From NCBI GenBank assembly GCA_003695215.1, contig RFIM01000110.1:1-25383 (forward strand): a DNA stretch of 25,383 bases, read 5' to 3'. The notes under the pieces were generated by a model. The model saw only the letters and a program-made list of their open reading frames with translations, ran no database searches and had not been told where the DNA came from. The position numbers were made by a program, and so were the translations under genes. The stretch is from Chloroflexota bacterium. GTDB taxonomy: Bacteria > Chloroflexota > Anaerolineae > Aggregatilineales > UBA2796. Positions 8,554 through 16,693 of the stretch are shown piece by piece; position 1 is the first letter of the stretch, and every line of letters starts with the position of its first letter.

Positions 8554-8949
8554 TCAGCGAAAGACTGCCCGCGCATTGGCTCTGAGCAGCATCTCTGGCG
8601 ATCTAAGGTCGCGGCACAGCTGCTGCAAGCCGTTCGGCCTGATCACGTAATAATTGCAGCCCGCTTTGAAGGCTTCTTGAATCGCTTCGTCATTATCATC
8701 GACGCTATAGAGCGCCAAGACCGAATCGGGCTTAAGAGAGCGAAGCGCGTCTATCAATTCTACGCCATAGTCATCGGGCAGATGCTCGTCTACGAGCACA
8801 AACTGCGGGCGCACTTGTTTTGCCAATTCCATGCCGCCTTCAGCCGTCCCTGTCACGTGGATATCCTCATCTTTGAAGCCGAGTGCCTTGAGCTGTCGGC
8901 AAATCACGTCAGCTGAGTTCGGGTTACTCTCGACCACAAGCGCGATCAT
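8554..8949 (-). CDS. Single-domain response-regulator receiver, atypical
   Basis: A stand-alone receiver domain of 131 residues without an output domain. The phosphoacceptor is probably Asp54 (FVLVDEHLP). The acidic pair at the end of strand 1 is reduced to Glu7-Ser8 (LVVESNP), and the usual Lys before Pro is Arg104 (YYVIRPNG). Ser82 occupies the Thr/Ser position. Family knowledge says these residues hold Mg2+ and transmit phosphorylation, so signalling may be altered or phosphorylation-independent. ATG at 8949 is chosen because AAAGGAG stands 8 nt upstream; the longer 151-residue reading has no such site. No histidine kinase is next to it, though a large one lies downstream on the same strand (1-2606). 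Confidence 0.88.
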   Translation of the reverse strand: MIALVVESNPNSADVICRQLKALGFKDEDIHVTGTAEGGMELAKQVRPQFVLVDEHLPDDYGVELIDALRSLKPDSVLALYSVDDNDEAIQEAFKAGCNYYVIRPNGLQQLCRDLRSPEMLLRANARAVFR

Positions 8950-9298
8950 CGCACTAGCTCCTTTGCCTAAGTAGGCTTGAGATATAGCGGGCTTACACTT
9001 GCTGTACACCTAATAGAAAGCACTTGGCGCGCCTTGCTGTGAAACAGCGGCCAAAAGGGCATAAAAAGCGCCCGCGCGTGTAGCTACAGCTTGGCAATAA
9101 GCGCCCCTGTTCAAAGTATCGCTGAACTACGTCGATTGCTCAGTCGCATCAATAAAGCCCAAGCTCTAGTGTTTAGTTATCCTAAGCTTCACTAATTTGT
9201 GAGCCTAGTTTAGCACAAAGTTGCGTGGCCGTCAACAACGCGCCGATTCTGCCTTGACTCAATGGCCATGAGCGGCTACAATCGTCGGTACGTGTCTA
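8950..9298. other. Intergenic region upstream of receiver gene and tRNA-Ser
   Basis: There is no credible coding region in these 349 bp. It holds the ribosome-binding site of the minus-strand receiver gene (about 8957-8963), a 10-bp palindrome TGTAGCTACA at 9079-9088, and an AT-richer stretch at about 9160-9235 with short overlapping inverted repeats. A small hairpin GGGC-n9-GCCC near 9057-9073 is followed by TTTT on the minus strand and could be a weak terminator for the glycosyltransferase transcript. The right end carries the tRNA promoter. Confidence 0.5.
9254..9282 (+). promoter_or_regulatory. Sigma-70 promoter of tRNA-Ser
   Basis: TTGACT at 9254-9259 and TACAAT at 9277-9282 are separated by exactly 17 nt; each matches 5 of 6 consensus bases. 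Transcription would begin near 9289, about 10 nt before the mature tRNA 5' end. This is the best promoter in the window. Confidence 0.8.
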
Positions 9299-9387
9299 GG
9301 GGGGGTGCCAGAGTGGTCGATTGGGGCCGCCTGCTAAGCGGTTTCCCTGCGAAAGCGGGGACAAGGGTTCGAATCCCTTCCCTCCCG
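9299..9387 (+). tRNA. tRNA-Ser (anticodon GCU)
   Basis: This is an 89-nt class II tRNA with a long variable arm. The acceptor stem pairs seven consecutive G (9299-9305) with CCCTCCC (9380-9386), with one G-U wobble; the discriminator base is G at 9387. The anticodon loop is CTGCTAA on a GCCGC/GCGGT stem, giving anticodon GCT, which reads AGC and AGT. The variable arm forms a CCCTGC/GCGGGG stem with a GAAA loop. The T arm is AAGGG-TTCGAAT-CCCTT. CCA is not encoded, so it must be added after transcription. It is the only plus-strand gene between 1 and 16.7 kb. Confidence 0.96.
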
Positions 9388-9415
9388 CTCACAGCACAGC
9401 AAGCCTCGCGCTAAA

Positions 9416-10552
9416 TCAGCGTTCAGCCGCCTTGACTGCGTGTTGATGTACAATCTCAGCGATGCGCCACACAGCCTGTGGCTCAGCGATAGCTTTCACG
9501 CCTTCTGAGAGCACCTTCAAACGCGCGCCATCATCCGCTAGCAGCTCAGCAACTGCAGCCGCAACTTTGCGCGGCGAAGGCGCGTAGACCGCCGCGTTGC
9601 GGCTGACCACATACTTCACATTCGGCGATTCCTGAAAGCGGATGGCGCCACTGATGACCATCGGCAAGCCGACAGTCGCCGCTTCTGTCAAAGTTGCTGG
9701 CCCTGCCTTGGTGATGAGCAAGTCCGCAGCGCGCATCATCACTTCGATGTTGTTCACAAAGCCGTAAATGCGCGTTGGGCGTTCCCATTGACGCGCCTCG
9801 AGCGATTTTTTCAGCGCAGCATTGCGCCCAGCGATGATGACCAATTCGGCGTCCAAGCGCAGACTATCAAGCGCGCGCGCGGTCTGCTGCAGCGTTCCCA
9901 TGCCATCGCCGCCGCCGATCATCAGCACGATGCGTGCTGTCAGAGGCCAGCCGAGCGCAGCGCGTGCCTCAGCTTTGTCCATGCGCAGTGTTGTGAACTT
10001 CGGATGGACAGGCGCGCCTGTCAGGGCCATCTTCTCAGGCGGCAAGCCCAACCGCAAGCCACGCCGATAGGCAGGCTCAGTCGGGATCGTGGTCAAGTCC
10101 ACGCGCGGATCGTACCACATGATGTTCGGCAAGGCGTAGTCAGTGATGACCGTGATGAATGGTTTTTGGATGCCGAGCTTGCGCAAGGCGTGAATGCCTG
10201 GCCTGACAAAGACCGAGTGGGCGCATAGGTACAGATCGGCAGGATATTTTTGGAAGAATTGCCTCATACGCGGGAACATTTGGCGGCACAGCGCATGGCT
10301 GAGCGGCTTGGCGCGCCAAATGCGATCGTTCACCCAATACTGCGCCGCATAGGTTGTTGGGCTCCAATTCACCCACTTCACATAGGTATCAGGCAAAGTG
10401 CTGAAGGGAAAAGGCGTGTAGTGACGCCACATATCCACCAATTCGCCCGTGAAAGTGCCAGGGTAGCGCGCGTTCAGCGCTGCTTCAATGGCGCGGCAAG
10501 CGGCGCGATGCCCGCCGCCCGTATCCGACATTAAGTAGACAATGTGCGGCAT
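9416..10552 (-). CDS. MGDG synthase-type diacylglycerol glycosyltransferase (GT28)
   Basis: The 378-residue protein matches the architecture of bacterial and plastid monogalactosyldiacylglycerol synthases and of UgtP-type glucosyltransferases. These move a sugar from a UDP-sugar to diacylglycerol at the inner face of the membrane. The N-terminal domain opens with LMSDTGGGHRAACRAIEAAL (SDTGGGH at 9-15), typical of the MGDG_synth domain. The second Rossmann domain has VLMIGGGDGMGTLQQTARAL and the donor-side segment LLITKAGPATLTEAATVGLPMVISG, then FQESPNVKYVV. Sugar specificity (galactose or glucose) and processivity cannot be read from the sequence. ATG at 10552 has GGA a few nt upstream, 29 nt after the stop of the M28-like gene, so the two may share a transcript. 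Confidence 0.88.
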   Translation of the reverse strand: MPHIVYLMSDTGGGHRAACRAIEAALNARYPGTFTGELVDMWRHYTPFPFSTLPDTYVKWVNWSPTTYAAQYWVNDRIWRAKPLSHALCRQMFPRMRQFFQKYPADLYLCAHSVFVRPGIHALRKLGIQKPFITVITDYALPNIMWYDPRVDLTTIPTEPAYRRGLRLGLPPEKMALTGAPVHPKFTTLRMDKAEARAALGWPLTARIVLMIGGGDGMGTLQQTARALDSLRLDAELVIIAGRNAALKKSLEARQWERPTRIYGFVNNIEVMMRAADLLITKAGPATLTEAATVGLPMVISGAIRFQESPNVKYVVSRNAAVYAPSPRKVAAAVAELLADDGARLKVLSEGVKAIAEPQAVWRIAEIVHQHAVKAAER

Positions 10553-10581
10553 AGTTTCCGTCTGAAAGCCTTAATCAACCA

Positions 10582-11775
10582 CTAGTCTGCAGGTGCGCTG
10601 CGATCAATTTCCTGCAGCAAGGTATAGCCAAAGTGCGCAGCGCGGCTCAGCGCGCCCGCTTGAATGCGCTCGAGCCTATCTTCAGCGCGATGCCAATGCG
10701 GCAGCCAGCCTTCTTGATCGTAGCCTGCGAGGCACAAGCCTTTGTAGCCCATACGCACAATGACAGCAAGCTCGTCTAAGCTCAGCATCTCGCGGCCTGC
10801 CACTTGGAGATGTTGTACGGCAGCGCGGCGCGCCAAAGCCAGCAGATCCGGATCGGGCGCGTATTCGCCAAAAGCAGTCACGCCGTGCTTAGTGACATAG
10901 CACAGGTTGCCGCTGCCGACCATCTCAAAGGCGATGAAGTAGCTGTTGAAGCGCGGCGGCTGGAATTGCTCAAGATAGCGCGCCATGCCAATCCCGCCGA
11001 CTTCAGCGCAGCCTGTGAAGAGAAAATTCACCTGCGTATGCTCGAGGGGCGCCAGGCTGAGCGTCTCTGCCAGGCCGAGCAGCACGCTAACAGCAGAGGC
11101 GTTGTCGTTGGCGCCTTCTACAAAAGGTTGACGCTCGTCGTTCAGCTGCGCGATCAAGGCGCCTAAGCTGAGGGCTGCCAAGAGCGCGTCCCAGAGGCCG
11201 CGGCGCGCTTTACGCGCGAATGCACGCCGCGCTTGAACGAGAGCGTTCAAGAAGAGCGCGCCAATGCCGAGCGTTGCCAACGGCTTGAGTAGCTCAGGCA
11301 GGGCAGGCGGCAAAAGGAAGCGCTGTTTGCTGCTATCCAAATGCCCGATCAAATAGACGCGACGCTTGATTGCGCTGCGCGGCGCAATCGTGGCGATCAC
11401 GTTCTGGCTCGTGCCGAGCGCAATGAGCGGCTGGAAAAAAGGTGGCTTGGCGCTCAGGGCGCCATGCAGGTTGAAGGCGCTCAGCGCAGAGAGCGCAGCT
11501 GCACGCAGCCTGTTCAGGCGCGTCTTAGCGCTCGTCAAGGTGGCTAGGGCCGCGAGCGCCAGCACGGGCAGCATTTGCGCGCCGAGCGTCGTGTGGCTGC
11601 GGAAGGGCTGTACAGCGATCTGCTCTACACCAACTGAGCGCAAGATGATCTGAACGTACTCAGCGGCGCGGCGCTCCTGTGGCGAGCAGGCAGGGCGCGC
11701 ACCTATGCCTTTGCACAGCGCCTGCATATGCTGCATCAGACGGTCGGGCTGAAGGCTGCTCAACGGCTCGCTCAT
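10582..11775 (-). CDS. M28-family peptidase-like membrane protein, general base missing
   Basis: The 397-residue protein has the M28 zinc aminopeptidase fold: an N-terminal SPQERRAAEYVQIILRSVG helix, GHLDS (His145), a bridging Asp224 in NDNAS, CAEVGG (Glu258), FEMVG with Glu284 where the family has Asp, and PHWHRAED (His360/His362). The position before Glu258, normally the Glu general base in an E-E pair, is Ala257. Metal binding could survive while peptide hydrolysis is reduced or lost. Hydrophobic stretches at about 73-87 and around 165-215 (LATLGIGALFLNALV, LLAALSLGALIAQL) suggest membrane attachment. ATG at 11775 is used; no strong ribosome-binding site is seen. The substrate is unknown. 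The gene downstream is a lipid glycosyltransferase. Confidence 0.83.
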   Translation of the reverse strand: MSEPLSSLQPDRLMQHMQALCKGIGARPACSPQERRAAEYVQIILRSVGVEQIAVQPFRSHTTLGAQMLPVLALAALATLTSAKTRLNRLRAAALSALSAFNLHGALSAKPPFFQPLIALGTSQNVIATIAPRSAIKRRVYLIGHLDSSKQRFLLPPALPELLKPLATLGIGALFLNALVQARRAFARKARRGLWDALLAALSLGALIAQLNDERQPFVEGANDNASAVSVLLGLAETLSLAPLEHTQVNFLFTGCAEVGGIGMARYLEQFQPPRFNSYFIAFEMVGSGNLCYVTKHGVTAFGEYAPDPDLLALARRAAVQHLQVAGREMLSLDELAVIVRMGYKGLCLAGYDQEGWLPHWHRAEDRLERIQAGALSRAAHFGYTLLQEIDRSAPAD

Positions 11776-11849
11776 GGTAGCGCTTTTCAGATGACGATTC
11801 TCTAGGCCAAGTTTACCACACTGCGCTGATAGAGAGTCTATGAAGCTGA

Positions 11850-12581
11850 TCAGCGTGCGGGCAGAATTTGCCGCAAGCTGACCAGCGCTGTGCCCAGCAG
11901 ATAGCCGTTGGTCAAGAAGCCGAGCGTCACTAGCGCGATGTAGCCAATCAAGGCGAGCACTAGCACAAGCGCGATGATCAGGCTCAAGGCGCCGCTGCTC
12001 GTCATCGCGAGGCTCAGCAGCACAAGGCCGATCATGAAAACGACCGCTGAGAGCATCACCAGCAGGAAGCTGAGCAGGCTCTGGTAGAGAAAGAGCACGC
12101 CGAAGGGCACAGCGGCGCGGCCCAAATCGCGCAGACGCGCTCCAATCTCAAGATAATGGTAGAACTGATCCGTCTGCGCATAACGGGCATGAGCGCAGGT
12201 CAGCACGTAGTTCATCAGCAGGCTATAGAGCAAGGCAATGCCCAAGGCGATCAAGCGCATTGTCAAGAAGGCTTCTGCGCCGCGGCTGAGCGCGCCGAAC
12301 AACCATACGAGTAAGACGAGCAAAGCTGCAGGCGTGAAGTAGAGCGCCGTCGCCACTAGTGAGAGCAAGCCGCGCACAGCGATATCCGACCAGGCATCCC
12401 AAGTCGGCAATGGACGTCGCTCGCCGCGCGCAAGGTTGCGCGCTACGCTGAGCGCATAGCCGCTCCACAGGATGATGTTCAAGCCTGGCAGAAAGCCGAC
12501 GATCAGGAAGACGATCAGCTTCGAGAGCCAATCCGAATCTTCGAATGGATACGTGACGCTGCGTCCGAGATCAAGGTGCAT
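11850..12581 (-). CDS. DUF4013 multi-pass membrane protein
   Basis: A membrane protein of about 243 residues of the DUF4013 family, recognisable by TYPFEDSDWLSKLIVFLIVGFLPGLN followed by SVARNLARGERRPLPTWDAWSD. About five or six hydrophobic segments follow, including a very Leu/Ile/Val-rich C-terminal half. The function of the family is not known. The upstream in-frame TTG at 12614 would give 254 residues; I prefer ATG at 12581, where the family sequence begins. That start overlaps the end of the thioredoxin-like gene by 11 nt, which suggests coupled translation. It is the last gene of the hsp20-lon-regulator-thioredoxin block. Confidence 0.87.
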   Translation of the reverse strand: MHLDLGRSVTYPFEDSDWLSKLIVFLIVGFLPGLNIILWSGYALSVARNLARGERRPLPTWDAWSDIAVRGLLSLVATALYFTPAALLVLLVWLFGALSRGAEAFLTMRLIALGIALLYSLLMNYVLTCAHARYAQTDQFYHYLEIGARLRDLGRAAVPFGVLFLYQSLLSFLLVMLSAVVFMIGLVLLSLAMTSSGALSLIIALVLVLALIGYIALVTLGFLTNGYLLGTALVSLRQILPAR

Positions 12582-13221
12582 TGCTGCTCGCCAACTTGCG
12601 CAGAGTCTGTTCAAGCAGCTCTTCCGTCAGTTTGCCGATGTGCCGATGCCTCACAATGCCTTCAGGATCGATGAAATAAGTCATCGGCAAGCTGAGGACG
12701 CCATAGCGATTGCTGACTTTTCCGCCTGGATCGAGTGCCACGGGCAAGCTGAGCTTCAGTTCATCGAGGAAGGCCTGCACCGCTGCAGCCGATTCGTCGC
12801 GGTTGATGGCGATCACGCGGACTGTGCCTAAGGCGCGCGCCGCCTCAGATGGCGAATCATGGAGCGCCTGCAAGATGGGCATTTCGGCGCGGCAAGGCGG
12901 GCACCAAGTTGCCCAGAAGTTCAGCACTAGCCATGCGCCGCGCTGCTCGCTGAGGCGAAGGCTCTCGCCTTTGGGCGTAGCAAGCTCGAAATCGGGCGCA
13001 GGGCTGCCGATTAAGGTGAAAGGCGTCAGGCCGACTGCAGGCGGCGCGTCTTCGCGCCTGCCGCTGACGGCATCACGAGCCACAAAGGCTTCGGCGAGCC
13101 AAAGTGCCACAAGCGCAGCCGCAATCGGCATGATCAAGAAGATCGCCAAGGTTGGGCGGTAAGGCGGGTGAGGCTTGGGCGAATTCTGAGCGCCATCAGG
13201 CTCAAGTTGGCTGTGTGTCAT
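12571..13221 (-). CDS. Membrane-anchored TlpA/ResA-like thioredoxin
   Basis: A 216-residue thiol-disulfide protein held outside the cytoplasm by one N-terminal membrane segment (about 24-48, after a Pro-rich cytoplasmic tail). The AhpC/TSA-like redoxin domain follows: GSPAPDFELATPKGESLRLSE, then the active-site pair Cys107/Cys110 in NFWATWCPPCRAEMP, and the cis-Pro loop LSLPMTYFIDPEGIV. Such proteins reduce disulfides in exported or membrane proteins, for example during cytochrome c maturation; no cytochrome gene is nearby to support that specific role. ATG at 13221 lies 3 nt after the stop of the response regulator. Its own last bases contain the start of the DUF4013 gene. Confidence 0.93.
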   Translation of the reverse strand: MTHSQLEPDGAQNSPKPHPPYRPTLAIFLIMPIAAALVALWLAEAFVARDAVSGRREDAPPAVGLTPFTLIGSPAPDFELATPKGESLRLSEQRGAWLVLNFWATWCPPCRAEMPILQALHDSPSEAARALGTVRVIAINRDESAAAVQAFLDELKLSLPVALDPGGKVSNRYGVLSLPMTYFIDPEGIVRHRHIGKLTEELLEQTLRKLASSNAP

Positions 13222-13224
13222 AGC

Positions 13225-13587
13225 TCAAACAGTGCTGAGCAGTTGATGCAGCAAGCTAGGCAGCTCAGCAGGATCGAACGGCTTCATCAGGAAGCGATTG
13301 GCGCCGACGCGCAAAGCGGCTTCCTCAACGTTCATGCCTGAGGTCACGATGATCGGCGTGCGTTGAAAAGCAGGCTCGGCACGCAGACGCTTGACGATCT
13401 CTGTGCCTTGCACACCGCCCGAGAGATGATAGTCTATCAGGAAGATATCAGGTTGCTCGCGGCGCGCTTTTTCCAGAATCTCGCTGCTGTGCGCCGCCAG
13501 AATGACTTGAAAGCCATCTAGGCTGAGCAGCGTCTCCAGCAACATCACGGTCGTTCGATCGTCATCTATAAGCATGACTTTTGGCAC
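13225..13587 (-). CDS. Single-domain response regulator (CheY-like), canonical
   Basis: A 120-residue receiver-only protein with complete active-site residues: Asp8-Asp10 (LIDDD), phosphoacceptor Asp52 (IFLIDYHLS), Thr82/Ser83 in IIVTSGM, and Lys102 in FLMKPF. It should be phosphorylated by a histidine kinase; there is no output domain, so it would act through protein contact. The start is GTG at 13587, supported by AAAGGAG 7 nt upstream. It lies 47 nt after lon and 3 nt before the thioredoxin-like gene on the same strand. The cognate kinase is not in the immediate neighbourhood. Confidence 0.94.
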   Translation of the reverse strand: MPKVMLIDDDRTTVMLLETLLSLDGFQVILAAHSSEILEKARREQPDIFLIDYHLSGGVQGTEIVKRLRAEPAFQRTPIIVTSGMNVEEAALRVGANRFLMKPFDPAELPSLLHQLLSTV

Positions 13588-13634
13588 AGTTCGGCTCCTT
13601 TAAAACCACTTGCGATGCAGTAAAGGGTTGTGCT

Positions 13635-16142
13635 TCAATCGATCTTAGGCGAAAGCGCCGCGTCTAGCACTTCTTTCACGTCATCTACCAAAATGAAGGT
13701 CATTGCGTCGCGCACGTCCTCAGGTAAATCGTCTAGATCGGGCTGATTGCGCCTGGGCAGGATCACGGTATCTACGCCGAAGCGGTGCGCCGCCAAGACT
13801 TTATCTTTGATACCGCCCACAGGCAAGACCTTACCGCGCAGCGTGATCTCGCCCGTCATAGCGACGTTATGCTTCACAGGTCGGCTCGTCATCAAGGAAG
13901 CCAGCGCTGTCACCATTGTGACGCCTGCTGAAGGCCCGTCTTTCGGCACGGCGCCAGCAGGCACATGCAGATGGATATCATGCCTTTCGAAGTAATCAGG
14001 CGAGACGCCCAGCTCCTGAGCGTGCGCGCGCACATAGCTGAAAGCCGCGCGTGCGCTCTCCTGCATCACCTCGCCAAGCTGACCTGTGTATTGGAAGCCC
14101 TTGTTGCCTGGCATGTGCGTCGCTTCCACGAACAGCACGTCGCCGCCGAAAGCGGTCACTGAGAGGCCTGTGGCTACACCGGGCAAGTCTGTGCGCGAGG
14201 AAAGTTCCTCGCCGTAGCCAAAGCGCGGCTTGCCGAGCATGCTGCGGACGGCCTTCGGCGTCACGCGCACGCGCTTGACTTCGCCTTCGGCGATGCGCGT
14301 CGCTACTTTGCGCACGCTGCTGCCAATAGCGCGTTCCAAGTTGCGCACGCCGGCTTCGCGCGTGTAGTCGCGGATGATCGTCAGCAGGGCTTCCTGAGTG
14401 AACTGAACTTCTTTTAGGAGCAGGCCATTCTCGCGGATTTGGCGCGGCACAAGGTAGCGCGCCGCGATCTGCAGCTTCTCCTGCTCAGTATAACCTGAGA
14501 GCGTGATGATCTCCATGCGATCGCGCAGCGGCGGCGGAATCGGATCGAGCTCGTTGGCTGTGGTGATAAACAGCACTTCTGAGAGATCGAAGGGCACATC
14601 AAGGTAGTGATCGCGGAACTCATAGTTCTGCTCAGGATCGAGCACTTCCAGCAGCGCTGCGGATGGATCGCCGCGGAAATCGCGCCCGAGCTTGTCGATC
14701 TCATCCAACATGATCACAGGATTGCGCGTCTCTACGCGCCGCAGAGTCTGGATGATGCGCCCTGGCATGGCGCCGATATAAGTTCGGCGGAAGCCGCGTA
14801 TCTCAGCTTCATCGCGCACGCCGCCCAAACTCATGCGCGTGAATTTGCGCCCCATAGCCCGTGCGATTGAAGCGCCAAGCGAGGTCTTGCCGACGCCCGG
14901 TGGGCCGACGAAGCATAGGATCGCGCCTTGCCGATCGCGGCGCGTTTGGTCATCACTCTTAGGGACGGCCTTGCCATAGCGTTCGGCGCGCAAGCGGCGC
15001 ACTGCCAAGAATTCCAGAATGCGTTCCTTGACGTCCTTCAGGCCGTAGTGATCGGCATCTAGCACTTGGCGCGCATGGCGAATGTTCAAGTTGTCCTCAG
15101 TGCGCTTGGCCCAAGGCAGGCTCGTCATCCAATCCAGATAAGTGCGGATGACGCCGTACTCGGCTGAGGCAGTGGGCAGGCGCGACATGCGCTCGAGTTC
15201 GCGCTCGGCCTCACGCAACGCCTCTTCAGGCATCTGTGCCGCTGCGATGCGTTGGCGGAACTGCTCCACTTCAGCGAACTGCTCGTCTTCTTCGCCCAGC
15301 GCGCGCCGAATCGCCTTGAGCTGCTCGCGCAGGTAGAACTCGCGCTGGCCTTGCTCGATCGCCGATTGCGTCTGGCTCTGAATCTTGCGGCTGATCTCCT
15401 GCACCTCGATCTCTTTGCTGAGAATCTGCAGGAGCAAGCGCAGTTTCTCCGAGACGCTATCGAGCTCTAGGATGCGCTGATAGTCCTCAAGGCTTAGGCG
15501 AATGTACGTGGCAATGGCATAGACGATCTGAAGTGGATCGTTTGTGTTAAGCGTTGAGTTGACCAAATCGCTCGGAACGCTTGGCACCAGCTCAGCGAGC
15601 TTGCTGAACTGCTCCACAACCATGCGTTTGAGCGCCTCGACTTCATTGCCTTCTTCAACAATCTCAGGGATGTGTGTGACGCGCGCGCGCAGGAACGGCT
15701 CGCTTTGTATGTATTCATCCACGCGGATGCGCGCCAAGCCTTGTACTAACAAGCGGATCGTGCCATCGGGCGCGCGGAACAAGCGCAAGATGGCTGCCAT
15801 CGTGCCGACGGTGTAGATATCCTGCGGCTCAGGCGTTTCCAACTCAGGGTTGCGCGAGGCAACCAGGCCGATCAGCCTATCGCCGCTGACGGCTTCGTCC
15901 ACAAGGCGTATTGAGCGTTTTTGACCGATGTTGAGCGGCATTGCCGTCTGCGGATAGACGACCAAGCCGCGCAGAGGCAAGATCGGCAGGTCAGGCGGCA
16001 CACGTAGAGCGCTCTCATCGCTGGAGTGTTCGCTCTGATCGCCACTGGGCACGCTCTCCGTGCTGAGCTCGACGTGCTGCTCGTCTTCAATGTTGATAGC
16101 CTGGGCTTGCTTTTCTTCCCCGAGCCGTTTGGTAGAAGGCAT
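13635..16142 (-). CDS. lon: ATP-dependent protease Lon (LonA type)
   Basis: Lon degrades misfolded and selected regulatory proteins in the cytoplasm as a hexamer. The 835-residue protein has an acidic N-terminal leader (1-50), the LON substrate-binding domain from about residue 52 (LPILPLRGLVVYPQTAMPLN), a coiled region, and the AAA+ motor with Walker A GPPGVGKTSLG (Lys419), LGGVRDEAEIRGFRRTYIGA and Walker B VIMLDEIDKLG near 480. The serine-lysine protease domain follows, with Ser738 in DGPSAGVTM and Lys781 in GGIKDKVLAAH; the 43-residue spacing is that of the E. coli enzyme (679/722). The ATG at 16142 is 12 nt after the hsp20 stop, so the two are probably co-transcribed as a stress-response pair. 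Confidence 0.98.
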   Translation of the reverse strand: MPSTKRLGEEKQAQAINIEDEQHVELSTESVPSGDQSEHSSDESALRVPPDLPILPLRGLVVYPQTAMPLNIGQKRSIRLVDEAVSGDRLIGLVASRNPELETPEPQDIYTVGTMAAILRLFRAPDGTIRLLVQGLARIRVDEYIQSEPFLRARVTHIPEIVEEGNEVEALKRMVVEQFSKLAELVPSVPSDLVNSTLNTNDPLQIVYAIATYIRLSLEDYQRILELDSVSEKLRLLLQILSKEIEVQEISRKIQSQTQSAIEQGQREFYLREQLKAIRRALGEEDEQFAEVEQFRQRIAAAQMPEEALREAERELERMSRLPTASAEYGVIRTYLDWMTSLPWAKRTEDNLNIRHARQVLDADHYGLKDVKERILEFLAVRRLRAERYGKAVPKSDDQTRRDRQGAILCFVGPPGVGKTSLGASIARAMGRKFTRMSLGGVRDEAEIRGFRRTYIGAMPGRIIQTLRRVETRNPVIMLDEIDKLGRDFRGDPSAALLEVLDPEQNYEFRDHYLDVPFDLSEVLFITTANELDPIPPPLRDRMEIITLSGYTEQEKLQIAARYLVPRQIRENGLLLKEVQFTQEALLTIIRDYTREAGVRNLERAIGSSVRKVATRIAEGEVKRVRVTPKAVRSMLGKPRFGYGEELSSRTDLPGVATGLSVTAFGGDVLFVEATHMPGNKGFQYTGQLGEVMQESARAAFSYVRAHAQELGVSPDYFERHDIHLHVPAGAVPKDGPSAGVTMVTALASLMTSRPVKHNVAMTGEITLRGKVLPVGGIKDKVLAAHRFGVDTVILPRRNQPDLDDLPEDVRDAMTFILVDDVKEVLDAALSPKID

Positions 16143-16154
16143 GTAAGCTACTCG

Positions 16155-16616
16155 TCATTCTTTTCTAGCGTCGTCAACATCCACATCTACAACGTGCATC
16201 TGCTGCTTGGTAGAGCGCGGCAGTTCTACACGCAAGAAGCCGTCTTTATAGGTGGCTTTAACGCGGCTGCGATCAACTGCCCAGGGCAAGCTGACCACTG
16301 TTCGGAATTCGCCATAGCGCACTTCCATTTGGTGAAAGGCCGTGTGATCGCGCAAAGTGCGCCGCCTGATGCCGCTGATAACAAGACGATGTTCCTGCAG
16401 CGCCACATTGAACTCGCCATCGCGCATGCCGCTGATCTCGACTAAGACCACTAGGCGATCAACCAGCTCGAAAACGTCCGTTGGCGGGCGCCACAAGTTA
16501 GGCTGCCGCGTGAGGATCCAGCGCTGCATCTCCCGGCGCGCCTCTTGCGCCGACTCTAAAGGCAGATCGCCTTCATGCTCATCGCCAACTCTGTTGGTAT
16601 TCTGCGTTATCGCCAC
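16155..16616 (-). CDS. Small heat-shock protein (Hsp20/alpha-crystallin)
   Basis: An ATP-independent holdase chaperone that binds unfolding proteins and keeps them refoldable. The 153-residue protein has an N-terminal arm (1-43) and an alpha-crystallin domain (about 44-138: PPTDVFELVDRLVVLVEISGM, then VALQEHRLVISGIRR, and the hallmark DGFLRVELPRS). The short C-terminal tail (VVDVDVDDARKE) has no clear I-x-I motif, which is unusual and may change oligomer assembly. The start is GTG at 16616 with GGAGG 5 nt upstream. It leads the hsp20-lon unit and is divergent from purB across a 170-bp region carrying an inverted repeat. A minus-strand TATAGT at 16651-16646 could be its -10 box, though no matching -35 is seen. 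Confidence 0.94.
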   Translation of the reverse strand: MAITQNTNRVGDEHEGDLPLESAQEARREMQRWILTRQPNLWRPPTDVFELVDRLVVLVEISGMRDGEFNVALQEHRLVISGIRRRTLRDHTAFHQMEVRYGEFRTVVSLPWAVDRSRVKATYKDGFLRVELPRSTKQQMHVVDVDVDDARKE

Positions 16617-16693
16617 CTTTGCCTCCAGCTCATTACGGCTAAAACACTATACTTTGGCGCCATTTTACCATAGGATCCGCTCAAAGGCACAAG

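Noticed and set aside
9079..9088. Palindrome TGTAGCTACA as a regulator site
   Set aside because: A single 10-bp palindrome with no symmetric extension; such sites occur by chance and no second copy was noticed.
12710..13162. Plus-strand open frame of 150 codons
   Set aside because: Antisense to the TlpA-like thioredoxin including its CPPC site; low-complexity Ser/Ala translation.
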